From Lepidodermella squamata (lineage: Eukaryota; Gastrotricha): a stretch of DNA of 64,000 nt. The notes beneath the pieces are model-generated. The model was not told where the DNA came from. It worked only from the letters and a program-made list of their open reading frames with translations, and ran no database searches. The stretch lies in contig JBLDXI010000001.1 of the NCBI GenBank assembly GCA_047495785.1, positions 2,728,001 to 2,792,000 of the forward strand, given 5' to 3'. Shown in pieces: positions 11,946 through 22,960 of this stretch. The translations under genes and the position numbers were made by a program. Positions within the stretch are counted from its first letter, which is position 1; each line of letters starts with the position of its first letter.

Positions 11946-12310
11946 CCTTCTTCGTCGCTATCAACCGGCGATAGCACTCGGCGATTGGCCTGCGGTGACG
12001 CGGCCTCGCAATCGATGAACGGCGATACGGCCTCGAGTTGCTGGAAATACGGATTCGACGATGATTCACCAGGTATCGGCGCCGCACTTTTACCTCGCGC
12101 CTGCTCGTCATCGCTGAAAAATCGCCGCAAAAGAGGCGCACGTCGGCAAGCTTTAACGAGCGTGTCGCGCATCGACTGCGGCCGATTCTGCGACAAGGCG
12201 CCCATGCTCGACGCTGACGACGTAGCCGCGTGGTGGTGGTGGTGCGACGAGCTCGACGCATTCGCGTTCGGCGTGTAATGCTGCCCGGTTTGTATGGCTA
12301 TGTTCATCAT
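11946..12310 (-). CDS. Alternative first coding exon of the Kv1 channel (isoform B)
   Basis: A reverse-strand ORF starts with ATG at 12310 and runs 121 codons plus 2 nt to a strong GTAAGT donor at 11945. Its end phase (two bases, GG|) is the same as that of the 59-bp first exon at 10311-10369. It joins in frame to the common exon beginning at 8762. The encoded N-terminus has a Ser/His-rich start (SSSSHHHHH), a basic patch (KACRRAPLLRRFF) and an acidic end (DSDEEG). Isoform B would be about 683 residues. It matches Shaker genes in other animals, which use alternative 5' exons to set inactivation and localisation. Transcript use is inferred. Confidence 0.65.
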
Positions 12311-15300
12311 CAACGCGACATTATTTGGCCGATCGTTGTTTCCAAGTTAGGTCATGGTTATTTTCTCGTTAAAATTTCACCTGGTGAGACAGGTGTAGAG
12401 AAAATTGCTATAACAGCTACGATCTAACGTGGCAGCATATTTTCCATGAGATTAATTAAATTAAAGAATACACTAAAAGGGAAAAAAATCCATAAGATCA
12501 ACATCAGGTTTTTTAGGAGGAAATTCGATTTTCTAAAACTTGAGGTGGCAGACTGAACTTTTTCGCACTCCTTACTTTTTACTCGGCAATATTATTTCGA
12601 GCAGGGTGTTTGGTACCTATGCATATAATTATAATAGCCATGCCCGAGATTGCTGTGCATTCGTCGCGTCAGTTGGCTCGCTATTTCCCACCCTGCGCGC
12701 GTTGTCAGGAACTGTGCGGCGAGAAAATACAATAATAATAGCAATATAATATGTATAAAAATCGAATAAATAATAATATTATTAGCAAAAATATGAAAGG
12801 GGAGAGGGGGCATCCTTCATTTAAGCCCCATCGTCACGGCCTCATCGTGGAACCTCAACGGGAAACGATTACACAGCTCTCACGCAAAATATATCACCTC
12901 GCGCTAATGCAGAAATGAAACATAATAATAATACGATAATAATGAAATTATATAATATATCGAAAAAGTAGCAGCATTGCAAAAGCAAAAGCGAATAAGC
13001 AGCGATGATATTTAACCGCGTAGCTCGGCGTAGTGTGACACTCGCGGCAATTTTTTGCAAACGCCCGGTTTCTTTTTTCTCGCCACCTAAAAAGCTGCCC
13101 GTAGATATGGCCGTGATAAATACTATATAAAATTAGGTTTAATAAATAAATAAAAAACAGTGACAGGCGCCTGATGTGAAAGATCGCACGCAATCGCAGA
13201 GAAGCTAGCCGCACTTGGCTACGATAAGATCTGGCGAGCGAGCGAAATGAATGCCAATCGTTATTATATTCCTATTCCTAATTATTATCGACGATAGGCC
13301 GATTGATTGCGCGCGCGCGCGGTGAAAACAGTTTTAGAGAGCAAAGTTTAATACTATAAAACATTCTAAAAGTTTTTTCAAGCTGTCATTAATAAAAATA
13401 TCATAATATTAGAATAATATGCCAATCGGCTGGTTCGGTGCTTGCGCGTCAAAGTGTCAAGAATATCAATCATTACGCGACGACTAAACGTGTAATAACG
13501 AATTAATAATTCATCTATAGATAAAAAAAATAGAACGATTTGTCCCGTCTTTGCCATTCAAACAATTAAATAACCGATTAAATCATAGGGTTAAAATAAT
13601 GCCGAAAAGCCAGGTCTCTTCGAATAATGTTAGCACTAGAAATTGATTGTTGCCAGTGGAAATATTGAAACGCAACAGTAGACGTAACAGTTAAGGTGTT
13701 TATTTGTATTTCATATCAGCATCCGCTTCGGGCTATCAAGTTGAATTATAGCAGCAGGAACGGGAGGCCGCAATATATTGGTAACAGTTTAAACCGAAAA
13801 AAAACTAGGTGGAAGTCCTCTCCAGTGCGTTCAGGTTTGAAAAAGGCTCAGTTTTCACCTTGGTCGAAAAAAATCACGACTATTTCAGCATTAATAATAA
13901 TCGCGCCGCATGCATCCAATATTGCATCGCCAAATTATTACCTTAATACTTGAATTATTACTTACATTGCATTATTATTTCAAGTTGATAATAATAATAA
14001 GCGAAGTTGAGAGATGAGCTGTGTAGAAGACGGCTGTGTTTAGTCCAGGGTGAAGCTGTGCGATTAGCATTATGCCTATATAAAGGCCTAGCTGCCATGA
14101 TTGATTGCGTTCTTCATTCGGTGTTTCCCTTGGCTCGCTTGCAGAATTATTCACGGCCTCCACGCGCGCGAGAAGCGCTTACAAAAAACAAACTGCGCCC
14201 TCGGAAGCGCTCAGCATGCAGGTATTTCAGCCAAGATCCGGCATTGATACGCCTTGGTTTCATATACCTATGAGCGAACAATAATAACGATATATTTTTG
14301 ACGAAAGAAATTATCGGACGAAACATGGAAAAGGCCGGCGGCGCGTTGTATAATTTGCATAATCCAGTGAGTGAGATGGAGGCACGAGTAGGTATCGGAA
14401 CTATATTCACCAATGTTTAAGAGGTGCTTTTTATATTGCCGAAGATTAGCACGCGATGATCGAGAGAGGTTACGGCGAGTGGAGGAGACTACGCAAAAAA
14501 CCAGCCATGAGCCACGGCCATTTTCGCACACCCACCTATTCGATTGAGGCGCGCCTGGCCAACGCGCAAGCATGGCAAGGAATCGTAATAAGTGCCTGTA
14601 TTAATAAAAAAAGCGATGAGTTTTAGGTCGAGTGTGTGAATTAGGAACACGGCGCGCGCGCACGGTTGGATTAGTTAGTAGGGAAGTCTGGATATATAGG
14701 AAGCCTTCAGAGTACGCGCGCCGGCGGAGGCAAATCACCGATGCCATAATATCGTTTCGTATATAATACGGCTTCGCGTTTTTTCTCCTTCCCTCGAGTA
14801 TGTATTAACCGCTACTATGATTTTTGTATCATCGCGGCCTCGCCGATCGGCACAGACAACTTATTATAAGCTAATTTTAACTCACATCCCGCGCACCTAT
14901 ACACTTCTTTATTCTGCCGAAACGTAGTATATGCTTTTATTTAAAAAATCGCCACAATGAGCCGATCGCGCGAGAGACCCTAGCGATTCATTACAACGGA
15001 TGTATTTATTTGCACCGTTTGGCCAGCGGGGCCTCTGTTTCCGAGTCTATGAAAAGAAGCTCAGGTCAGGTGTTGAGTATTATAATGTATTGAATTTCAT
15101 TTATAAACCGCTACTATATCACTTCGCGAGCTAGATTTTTTAACTTCAACATCATTCTCACCGTGTACGATTTATCCACATTTTTTCGCACATTAATACG
15201 CTGCATTACATTTGCGCGCTTTTTTTAAGGTTGATTATACATAAACAAAAAAGAGCGCCGCACAATTTGCAACAGTAAAAGCGGCCAGTCGGTCGTCGCT

Positions 15301-16011
15301 CGCTCGCCTTCGCCCACGGCCTCAAAGAATTTCTATCGAGCGTAACCGATTACCTGAGCAATATATATGCATAAAAGGTGTATATTGTCGAAACTCATCT
15401 GGGTGTGTAAAAAAAGAAGGAAGTATAGGGCGTATGATGCACACACGTGTTTTATTGTAAATAGTACGTGATCAACGCACGTTCTGCACCGAGGTGTGCA
15501 AAAAATGAGGCGAGCGAGCCTGTGAACACCGTCCGATTTTATTCCTTTTTCACATCAGATGAAAACTTTCATCTAAGTAATAGCATCTTTATTGCCTATC
15601 ACTCAATCAGATTCGAGAAACAAGTCCGGTTAAAATTCGTGATGATGGTTGGTTATAGTTGATGAATTTGATTAAAATCGATTTAAAGTTCGGATTACAC
15701 GTCGCCCAGGAAATTGAAGGTAGCTCTGAGCACAAGATAAAACGCGATGAATCGGCAAATATTGACATGACAATAGGTTTTCATTCCTTTTACGTGTGAT
15801 CGTCACGGTCAAAAGAATTTTCGTTGTGAAACGCATCAAACAGAAAACGACACGATAAATATGATATGAAATTGAATGAAAGGGAGGACGTTTTTTTATG
15901 ATTGATGAATTCAGCCATTCATCTCGCTGCTTTATATGTCCGCGCGCTGGGGTGAGATTACTATCACTCTGTATCGTGTTTTCTGGAATAATCACCGATT
16001 TCTCAGTCTTC
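12311..16011. other. AT-rich non-coding DNA upstream of the channel gene
   Basis: No convincing coding exon on either strand. The stretch has short AT and GC-dinucleotide runs (for example GC repeats near 13306-13321 and 14649-14660). It lies between the distal channel first exon and the small + strand gene starting at 16012. It may hold promoters or enhancers of the channel gene, but nothing specific can be supported. Confidence 0.4.
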
Positions 16012-17813
16012 ATGGGTGAAGATAAGGAGCAGCCAAAGTCGCCAAGAAAGCCGACAGTTTGTGAGGTAACTTTTTACCAATTGAAGCTATTCGTTTATAC
16101 ATTCAATTGATGCGAAACATTCGGGGCAAGTTTTATGAGTACAGCAGTTTTCATAGGGATCTGGGAATAATTTATTCCTATTGGCCAAGCAAACGACCCC
16201 AGAGAAAACTGAATTTATTGGCCGATGGGAAAACTTAATTAGGGTCCGGGAATTCCGCATCATATCGTCTTTCTATTGTTTCAGCCCGTCGAATTGCTAC
16301 GTGTTATTACAGTTAACAAACTTCAGCAGACTTCTAGCTCTTTTCACCTATCGTGAAATGGGTGGTTTTTAATCATATCCTTGTTACCTTTTCGAGGAGG
16401 CGCAAAGAGATGACCTTTTAATGAATTTCAGGTTGATTTCTCTTCGAATATACGCTGATATATCACAATATAGTAAAAAGTAAAAGGAAAATCAAACTTC
16501 TAGAAATCCTGAATTTTCCGCAAAAGGTGAATGAAGATCGTCGATGTTCTGATGAAAGGACTCATCTCCAGCCATTTACTAAATATTTCGAATTTGAATT
16601 TGACGTCGCCCGCATTCATGACGATTCCTTTCAATAAGAGTAATTCCTTGCAACAATTTTCAAATTTATGAGACTGGTAATTAATTAATTGTTCTAGCCT
16701 AGCCATAACTCAGGAACACTGCAATAGCTTTGGCAAAAGCGAACATCTAACATACGTTCTTGAACCGTTTGATACCAAATGCGGGCTGAAATTCTTACTA
16801 CGAAATACGAAACATCGACTCGGAAAGAGAGCTGCGGGCTCAATGTGCAATTCGTCATATCTAATTATCAAAATGTTAATCAATTTTAGCATAACATTAC
16901 GAGGTGACTGATCTTGGTCAAACCAAAATAATTTCCTCACCAATGCCAGCTAAATTTGAGTAGAATTTATAATGACAGATGACATTATAAATTATATAAA
17001 ATCCCTCCAGTAGTTTATATTGATTTTTGTACCTGATTTGAGGCCTGCCCCGTATTAAAGCCCATTTGAAGGCCTTTATTGTATTTGAGAACGGGCATTT
17101 ATTCGGGTAAATACGAAATACGGGTAAAATTCAGTTTCATGCAAAATATTTATGAAATAGCTGGAGATGAGCTCTTTCATTGACATCGACGAGCGACGAA
17201 ATCGAGATTGAGGTGGTTTCTACAGGGTGGCCACAAAAAGCCGCAGGGGGCGAAGTTGATGCCTAATATCAATTCAATGAGAAGTTTCAAAAAATTGAGG
17301 ATTTGCGTCGGTAAAAAAGATTGCTTGAATTTCTTAAAACTCCTCATTAAAATGATATTAGGCATCAACTTCGCCCCCTGCGACTTTTTTTGGCCACCCT
17401 GTAAGGATTCGTTGCAGTTTTCAAATCTAACCATTATGCCATTCCCAACATGAAATTCTAGTTTTCTATTTTCTTTCTATTGGAAATAAAAATCTAAATT
17501 TTTTGAGCTTCATGAAGTCATTTCATGTTGCAAGTTTAATTCCGCATCTTGGAATCATGCTTTTGTTATTGGAATTTGTCAAGATTTTTCTATTGCAGGT
17601 ACGGGAGTATCCTCAAATCAGAATCGCATATACTCCCAAGCACGAAACGAGGAGTCGAGTTCGGTACGCTTTGGTTACGATACGGAAATGTTGTTCAACA
17701 TTTTCAATTATGACAGGTATGCTCCGGGATCTGTCAGCGTCGAATCAGCTTATGAGGCTCACGTTCCCGCTCAACTGCGACGCCCTTTCAACCCCAATTA
17801 TTTCAGATTTTGA
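16012..17813 (+). CDS. Possible small three-exon gene, unknown product (about 94 aa)
   Basis: Candidate exons 16012-16065, 16285-16300 and 17599-17813 join in phase and end at a TGA. A TTTCTCAG acceptor lies 5 nt before the ATG, like other genes here. The middle exon is a 16-nt microexon (CCC GTC GAA TTG CTA C) preceded by TTGTTTCAG. The predicted protein starts MGEDKEQPKSPRKPTVCE and ends PFNPNYFRF. It is hydrophilic, without membrane segments or known motifs. The 1.3-kb second intron contains a MITE. The frame stays open across the last exon, but no homologue is recognised, so the model is tentative. Confidence 0.4.
17223..17401. mobile_element. Short inverted-repeat MITE flanked by TA
   Basis: Near-perfect arms of about 50 bp start CAGGGTGGCCAC and end GTGGCCACCCTG (in reverse). 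They include a shared GCAGGGGGCGAAGTTGATGC block and are flanked by TA at 17221-17222 and 17402-17403. Total length is 179 bp with no coding capacity. The termini and TA duplication fit a non-autonomous Tc1/mariner-type element. It sits inside the long intron of the tentative small gene. Confidence 0.8.
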
Positions 17814-18662
17814 CGAAAAAGACCGGAAAACTCACAATAAATTCACTTTACTTCTTTCAAGCTTCGGCTTTTGAAATGCGAATCCGAATGACAATTGCGA
17901 ACCAGAAAAATTAACACCGATTTCTTTTCAAATTGTATCATTACCATCTTTACAATAATATGCAAAGACTGCTCTCTATGTTGTGTATAAGTAGCCATTT
18001 GTTAGGATTTTGATATAAAAATAGCCAAGTAAAAACACCAAGAGTTTCGAGAAGCAAACCTCTTTCAATAATTCGCGCGGTTAATATGTTTTTGTTAATA
18101 AGAAGCTGCGTTAATAGTTCATATCGTACAGGCGATCAAGAAGTTACTTTTTACTGTACATAACAACCGAAATGAATGCCCGAAATGCGTACGAGCTCTA
18201 TCAAGTAGCTGAGGAAAGGATATAGCATGTAGGTTTACGCATCATATCATCTCTTCTTTTACAATTCGAAGAGATGGAAAAACGGGGTTTCCGTTTCGTG
18301 AAAACACAGACTGCAAACTGATGATTGTGCCCCATTTGTAACATAAAAATCTAAGATATTTCTACGATACCTCAATCAATCGAAGCTAACATCGATTCAT
18401 CTACGCAAGCAGTGGAAAACTCTGTGGACAATAGCAACAAAGAAACCTACGACCTAAATAATCGATAAATAGACACGAATGTTGGAGTAAAACGGCTTGC
18501 AGAAAAGACAGAATGAAGAATGAGGCAGAGCGAAGCCGAGAGAAAGTATTTTTTATATTATTTTTCTTTTTTCTTAGTATAGTGTAGCAACGGCACATTT
18601 TTTATCGAACGGTACAGCGCGTTTTGCACGTTTCGAACTATCGATCGATGTTCGTCGCCAAA

Positions 18663-20083
18663 TCATTCGTAATACGGTGTGCTGGTAGTTATGTTGATAA
18701 GATCTTTCGTCCTAAACGCAAAACAAGCCATAACAAATTGATTAATTTATGATAAACGGATCGATGATTGGTAACTCACTTCTTGCCGAACTTTATGAAC
18801 AAAATAAGCAGCAGAAGGCCAGCAGCTAAGGCGAAAGCTCCAACAATTATGTAAACGTAGCCGAGGAAATAATTTTTGCCGCCTAACCACGAAACGGTTG
18901 TGATTACAAAATGCTTTGTTCCAGAGAACTGAGTAACCGGGTAGTCTAGGAAAAAGAACAAATAATTATTTTCAGATCAGTACGCGCCGAATTATCGTAC
19001 TGTAATTGATGTGCAATGTGTAATTGCCAGCAGGTAGGCCTTTCGAAAATGCCGGGTCGCCAGAGTCGTGAGCCACCTTTCTGTACAATTTTCGGAAATT
19101 CGGGAACGCGGCAGTTCGCATCCACACTATGAGATCTTCGTTCTTCAAGCCATTATTTTCAGTGTCGTTCAATGGAAACTCTGGCTCGGGGTCCAGATTC
19201 AAAATATCTCTTTGCCAGTTATTCGGGCGCTGACTTTTGGCAAAAGCTGGAGAAATGAATTGCTTTAATTGCAAAAAATATCAATTTTATGGTGCTTACC
19301 ATCGGTCAAATTCGGACCAGGTGGGTTATTGAATCGCATTGCCTTGTCGGAAGGCCAAGCGATGCCCTTCTTCGTAACTTTGACCGGTATGATTTGATTG
19401 CCGGTATTGAAGAACAATTTGAAACTGTCATTGAACAAACTGTTGGCCAAAGCTCCGCATGGAACGATGGGATAGGCACTGCTGTTCTTCGTAGAGTAAG
19501 GATCGCAGCCTTCCTGTGCATCGAGTTTGCCTCGCAGCTGTTGGTCATTGCGCGACTTGGCATATAGACGATGGTTTTGATAGTAATTAGTCAGGCCATA
19601 GTAAAATAATGACGGCACCTATTTTTCAAACGTAAATATGTCATCGCATTTGACAATCTATGAGATGAATTACCGGAACACCAGGGTTAGGAATTATTAC
19701 AGCTCTCTTGCAAATACAAGTAGCATTGCCTGGGTTGTCGGCTAAAAGCTGCGCGCAATTTGTATTGCCAGGTACAGGAGTGCCATTCAAAAATCCATCG
19801 CCAAAGCAGTTTGTGTAATCTACATCTATCTCAATAATCTATAATAAAATATGGTGTTACGTGAGATGCCTGAGAAAATTGAATAGTAACTTACGCTATC
19901 TGCAACATTGAAGATCCAAACTCCAAGAGGAATAAAGGCGATTCCCACGGCAAAGAACACGGGCAACACAGAATAAGGAGTAAGTACAGGTTGACAGGCA
20001 GGGAGACGCTGCTGTCTGAATGCAGTATCTTTCGGCCTGTTCGGATACTTGTTTTCAGTTTCAGAATCTCCAGTGTCTGCCAT
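18663..20083 (-). CDS. TMEM30A: TMEM30/CDC50 phospholipid flippase beta subunit
   Basis: Six reverse-strand exons (19895-20083, 19674-19838, 19300-19618, 19001-19246, 18780-18945, 18663-18711) give about 377 residues, near the usual 350-370. There is an N-terminal cytoplasmic part, a first membrane helix ([20 protein letters not shown]), a Cys-rich outside domain with several N-glycosylation sequons, and a C-terminal helix after [11 protein letters not shown], the CDC50 signature. The last exon ([15 protein letters not shown]) was placed from a GTGAGT donor overlapping an in-frame TGA. CDC50 proteins partner P4-ATPases to move phosphatidylserine and phosphatidylethanolamine to the cytosolic leaflet and allow ER exit. 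TMEM30A or B cannot be separated. An acceptor CTTTTATCTAG lies about 25 nt before the ATG. Confidence 0.92.
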
Positions 20084-21950
20084 AATTACTTAACAGACAC
20101 GGCTAGATAAAAGAGAATAATAATCAAGAGAGATCAGAGCACAGAGCCACTTTCATTTAAGCGGCTTTTTCGTAACGGATCAAAAGAAGAAGCGAAGGTA
20201 GAAACACCGGGAGCTGAAAGTAGTTGAGGCATCAAGATGTAATGAGCTACGAGCCACTAGACAATAGCTAGTACATAAATTATAAATGATAAATGTTATC
20301 TCTTAAGCATTACGTAATTTTAGTTAATGTTGTATCACGCAAGTTGTGGAATATTGGAGACAGATCGCAATATTTAGGCTTTAGGATAAGTATAGGTATA
20401 GGATAGCTGTAGTTGGACATCGTCTATCGTAGATCGTGGAACTCTCAAGAAGCAAGAATCAAGAATCATCATAAGTAACTTTTTTGTTTCCTTGAAGCTT
20501 GAAGCAGTCCTGTATCAATTAATCGGGAATCGGGACTCGCGATCACCTAGGCATTATGCATGGGGCAGCAGTCAGCGACAGCCAACAGCCAACTATGTCT
20601 TTACCTGAGTCTCCCCCATCCTACTACTCGATTTTGGCCCGGTTAATCACGAAAGTTATTTCCGTGAAAAACAATCAATGGGCATAATATTTTGTAATAC
20701 TAATTACTAACACTATATAAATTGTTAGTTTAAATGTATTTGGAATGCTATGATTGTAAACTTATGCGGCATGCTTTTTCCTTCAGAGACCGGTGGTGGT
20801 CGCCGACTGGTGGCGACAAGAAGCCAGTGACTTTCTGTCTCGCGAGACACGTGGCGCATAGGATTTTTATTTACTCCAATACTCGAATGCTCCCAGGTAT
20901 CGTTCGAATAATCAGCTGGGTGGTGGAAGGTGGAAGTGAGGCAAACTTTCCAGTTCCACTCAGCGTTAGTCGCAGCTCATGGTTGATCGCTCATGAGCGT
21001 GGGAGAGGGCGTGTCTCTTGAATCTACAATCATAATGCTGAGTGCTGATAGGGCGGATCATCTTGCTGCCGACGGCCCGACTCCGGCAATGCGATCAAGA
21101 AAATCGGTCCAATTGAATTATTAGCCGAGCACATGGCCATGGTTTTTCGGTATGAAACATTGAATTCGGTAGTAGGCACGGGAAAAATACGGGAATTTCT
21201 TTTAATTTTCAGCATATTTAATTACATAAAAAACACCCAAGTAAGCCATGGTGCCATTTGGCTTTCTCGGTTTCCACAGTAAACGCTTAAGTGCTCTGCT
21301 GAGCAGGCGCGACGTAATGTCGCTATGACTTCCCCACTTTATTGGCTGTCATTGATTCTGTTCTCTTTTGAATATGGAACGGTTCCGAACGGCTCCGAAC
21401 CAGATTCCAAACAGCGTAAATTTGAATCAAGAAATTCGATGGAATGCAGCTGGTCCAGCTTCCAGCTTCAACCTGAGAACCTAGGAATTACTTATTCTTT
21501 GGACGTAAATTTGGTCTGATAGAATCACTAATGGCTATCGAACATTCTTGTTTGCAGGCTCTGAACAACTCCGTTAACAGTTTTCCTCCGGTCAACTATC
21601 AACTACTTATCCCCTCGAATATCAACACGCAGTGTTTATAGTCTGTTTATAGTCTGTAGAACGACATTTCCAAACAAGCATTAAGCTAGTAAAAAGTTGT
21701 TGCTGTTGTTAATTTTATTGCGACTGCGATTGTGAAAACTGCGGGTGCTCTTAAATTTCGATTCACACAACTTGAAAATTCGTCTAATTTTTAATAATTT
21801 CCTAAGGTCCCGGAATGCTTTTTTGTTCCAGTTGTGCTAATGAAAAGAGAGAAGAATGCCTCGCCTGTGTATAAATATCTGCGATTGAATATTAAATTTT
21901 CTGAGGTGGGAGACGTGTTTTGCAAGTCCCCGCCTTGTTTTATACTAGAG
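20084..21950. other. Intergenic region, no gene supported
   Basis: Both strands carry only short ORFs without splice context or recognisable protein. The left end should include the TMEM30 promoter. The right end leads to the small ORF at 21979. Confidence 0.45.
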
Positions 21951-21978
21951 CGTTATTTGAATTGTTTTGACGAGGGTC

Positions 21979-22212
21979 ATGGTACCCCCTGCACTGAAGA
22001 GTTTCCGCTTCGATGAAAAAAGCGGTTCAAAGCTGACAATTGCTGATTTGGCTACTGCGCTGAACCAGTTTCGCGATATGGTCGTTGAATGCCTGGATGA
22101 TCTGAGTAAGAAAGTTGAAAATGCTGTTGGACCGGAAGGTTCAGTCAGAGCCGAGTTAAGTGACCAGGAACGGTTGTTTACCAATCGAATCGACGATCAT
22201 TTCGAATTGTAG
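21979..22212 (+). CDS. Possible small protein of 77 residues, unknown
   Basis: ATG at 21979, stop at 22210-22212, and an AATAAA signal at 22237-22242 make a compact complete unit. A TTGTTTTATACTAG acceptor-like site lies about 30 nt before the ATG, as for confirmed genes here. The product is acidic and predicted helical (LTIADLATALNQFRDMVVEC, then DDLSKKVENAV), so it could be a small coiled-coil adaptor. No family was recognised and the size leaves room for a chance ORF. Confidence 0.45.
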   Translation: MVPPALKSFRFDEKSGSKLTIADLATALNQFRDMVVECLDDLSKKVENAVGPEGSVRAELSDQERLFTNRIDDHFEL

Positions 22213-22242
22213 AGTTCTTGGGCGTCAAAGCTTCCGAATAAA

Positions 22243-22960
22243 TGCGCAGCTTGGACTCCATTATCTCATAAAAAGTTGACTCAAATGCGGTATTACAGGT
22301 AACGCCTATTTATTTTTCAATTGTAAATAATAATATAATATTTTATTATACGTATCTATAAGGCAGTAATAAGGTAACATATGCTCACCGTAGCAGCAAG
22401 ACTTTGAAGGGTCCTTTTCATAGAACAAAACTAGTAATGAAGATACATGATACCGGTAGATCTCAATTTAAAGAAATTCTTCAACGGCCGTAAACATAAA
22501 CGGAAGACCTGAGAAGCATAACCATCGCCAGATCTATTTCAACAATAGGTATTTCAGATACCAAATAATAAATTTCAGATACATTTGCATATTATGAAAA
22601 CAAATTGTTGATGCAAAATCATACAGGAAAATTTCGTTCTCTCATCTCTCAAAATTTCAATCAAAAATAGACATTTGCCATCGATGTCGTTGCATAATCG
22701 TGTCGAAATAAGCAGTAGAAGAAGAGCGCTAATTATCGAACGGAAGCCCAAAGAATTAACACCGGATAATTGATCGAGGAAGATTAGAGCGATCGAGCAG
22801 CGTAACTCCATCAGACATCGGTTTTGCAACATGAGCATACATGAACCAAAATCAGATGGGCAAAACAAGGTTAATCGTTTGCGAGCAGAAGACGTTGGAA
22901 CAAAAAATATCGAAAATAATAGTGCATCAAGTCTATTCAAAATATTCAGTTTCGTTTTAT
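22243..22960. other. Intergenic DNA and 3' UTR of glutaminase
   Basis: No coding exon is seen. The right end follows the glutaminase stop codon at 22961 on the reverse strand. Confidence 0.45.

Noticed and set aside
11886-12278. Plus-strand ORF of 130 codons
   Set aside because: It is the antisense shadow of the Kv1 alternative first exon, which has the better start, donor and phase.
14147-14573. Overlapping reverse-strand ORFs of 88 and 101 codons
   Set aside because: They compete in different frames, lack splice or start signals, and encode mixed low-information sequence.
18776-18778. TGA after KFGKK as the TMEM30 stop
   Set aside because: It lies within a GTGAGT donor, and exon 18663-18711 continues in phase with its own stop.
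20734-21021. Plus-strand ORF of 95 codons
   Set aside because: No splice context, poly(A) signal or recognisable protein feature. Composition is like the surrounding non-coding DNA.
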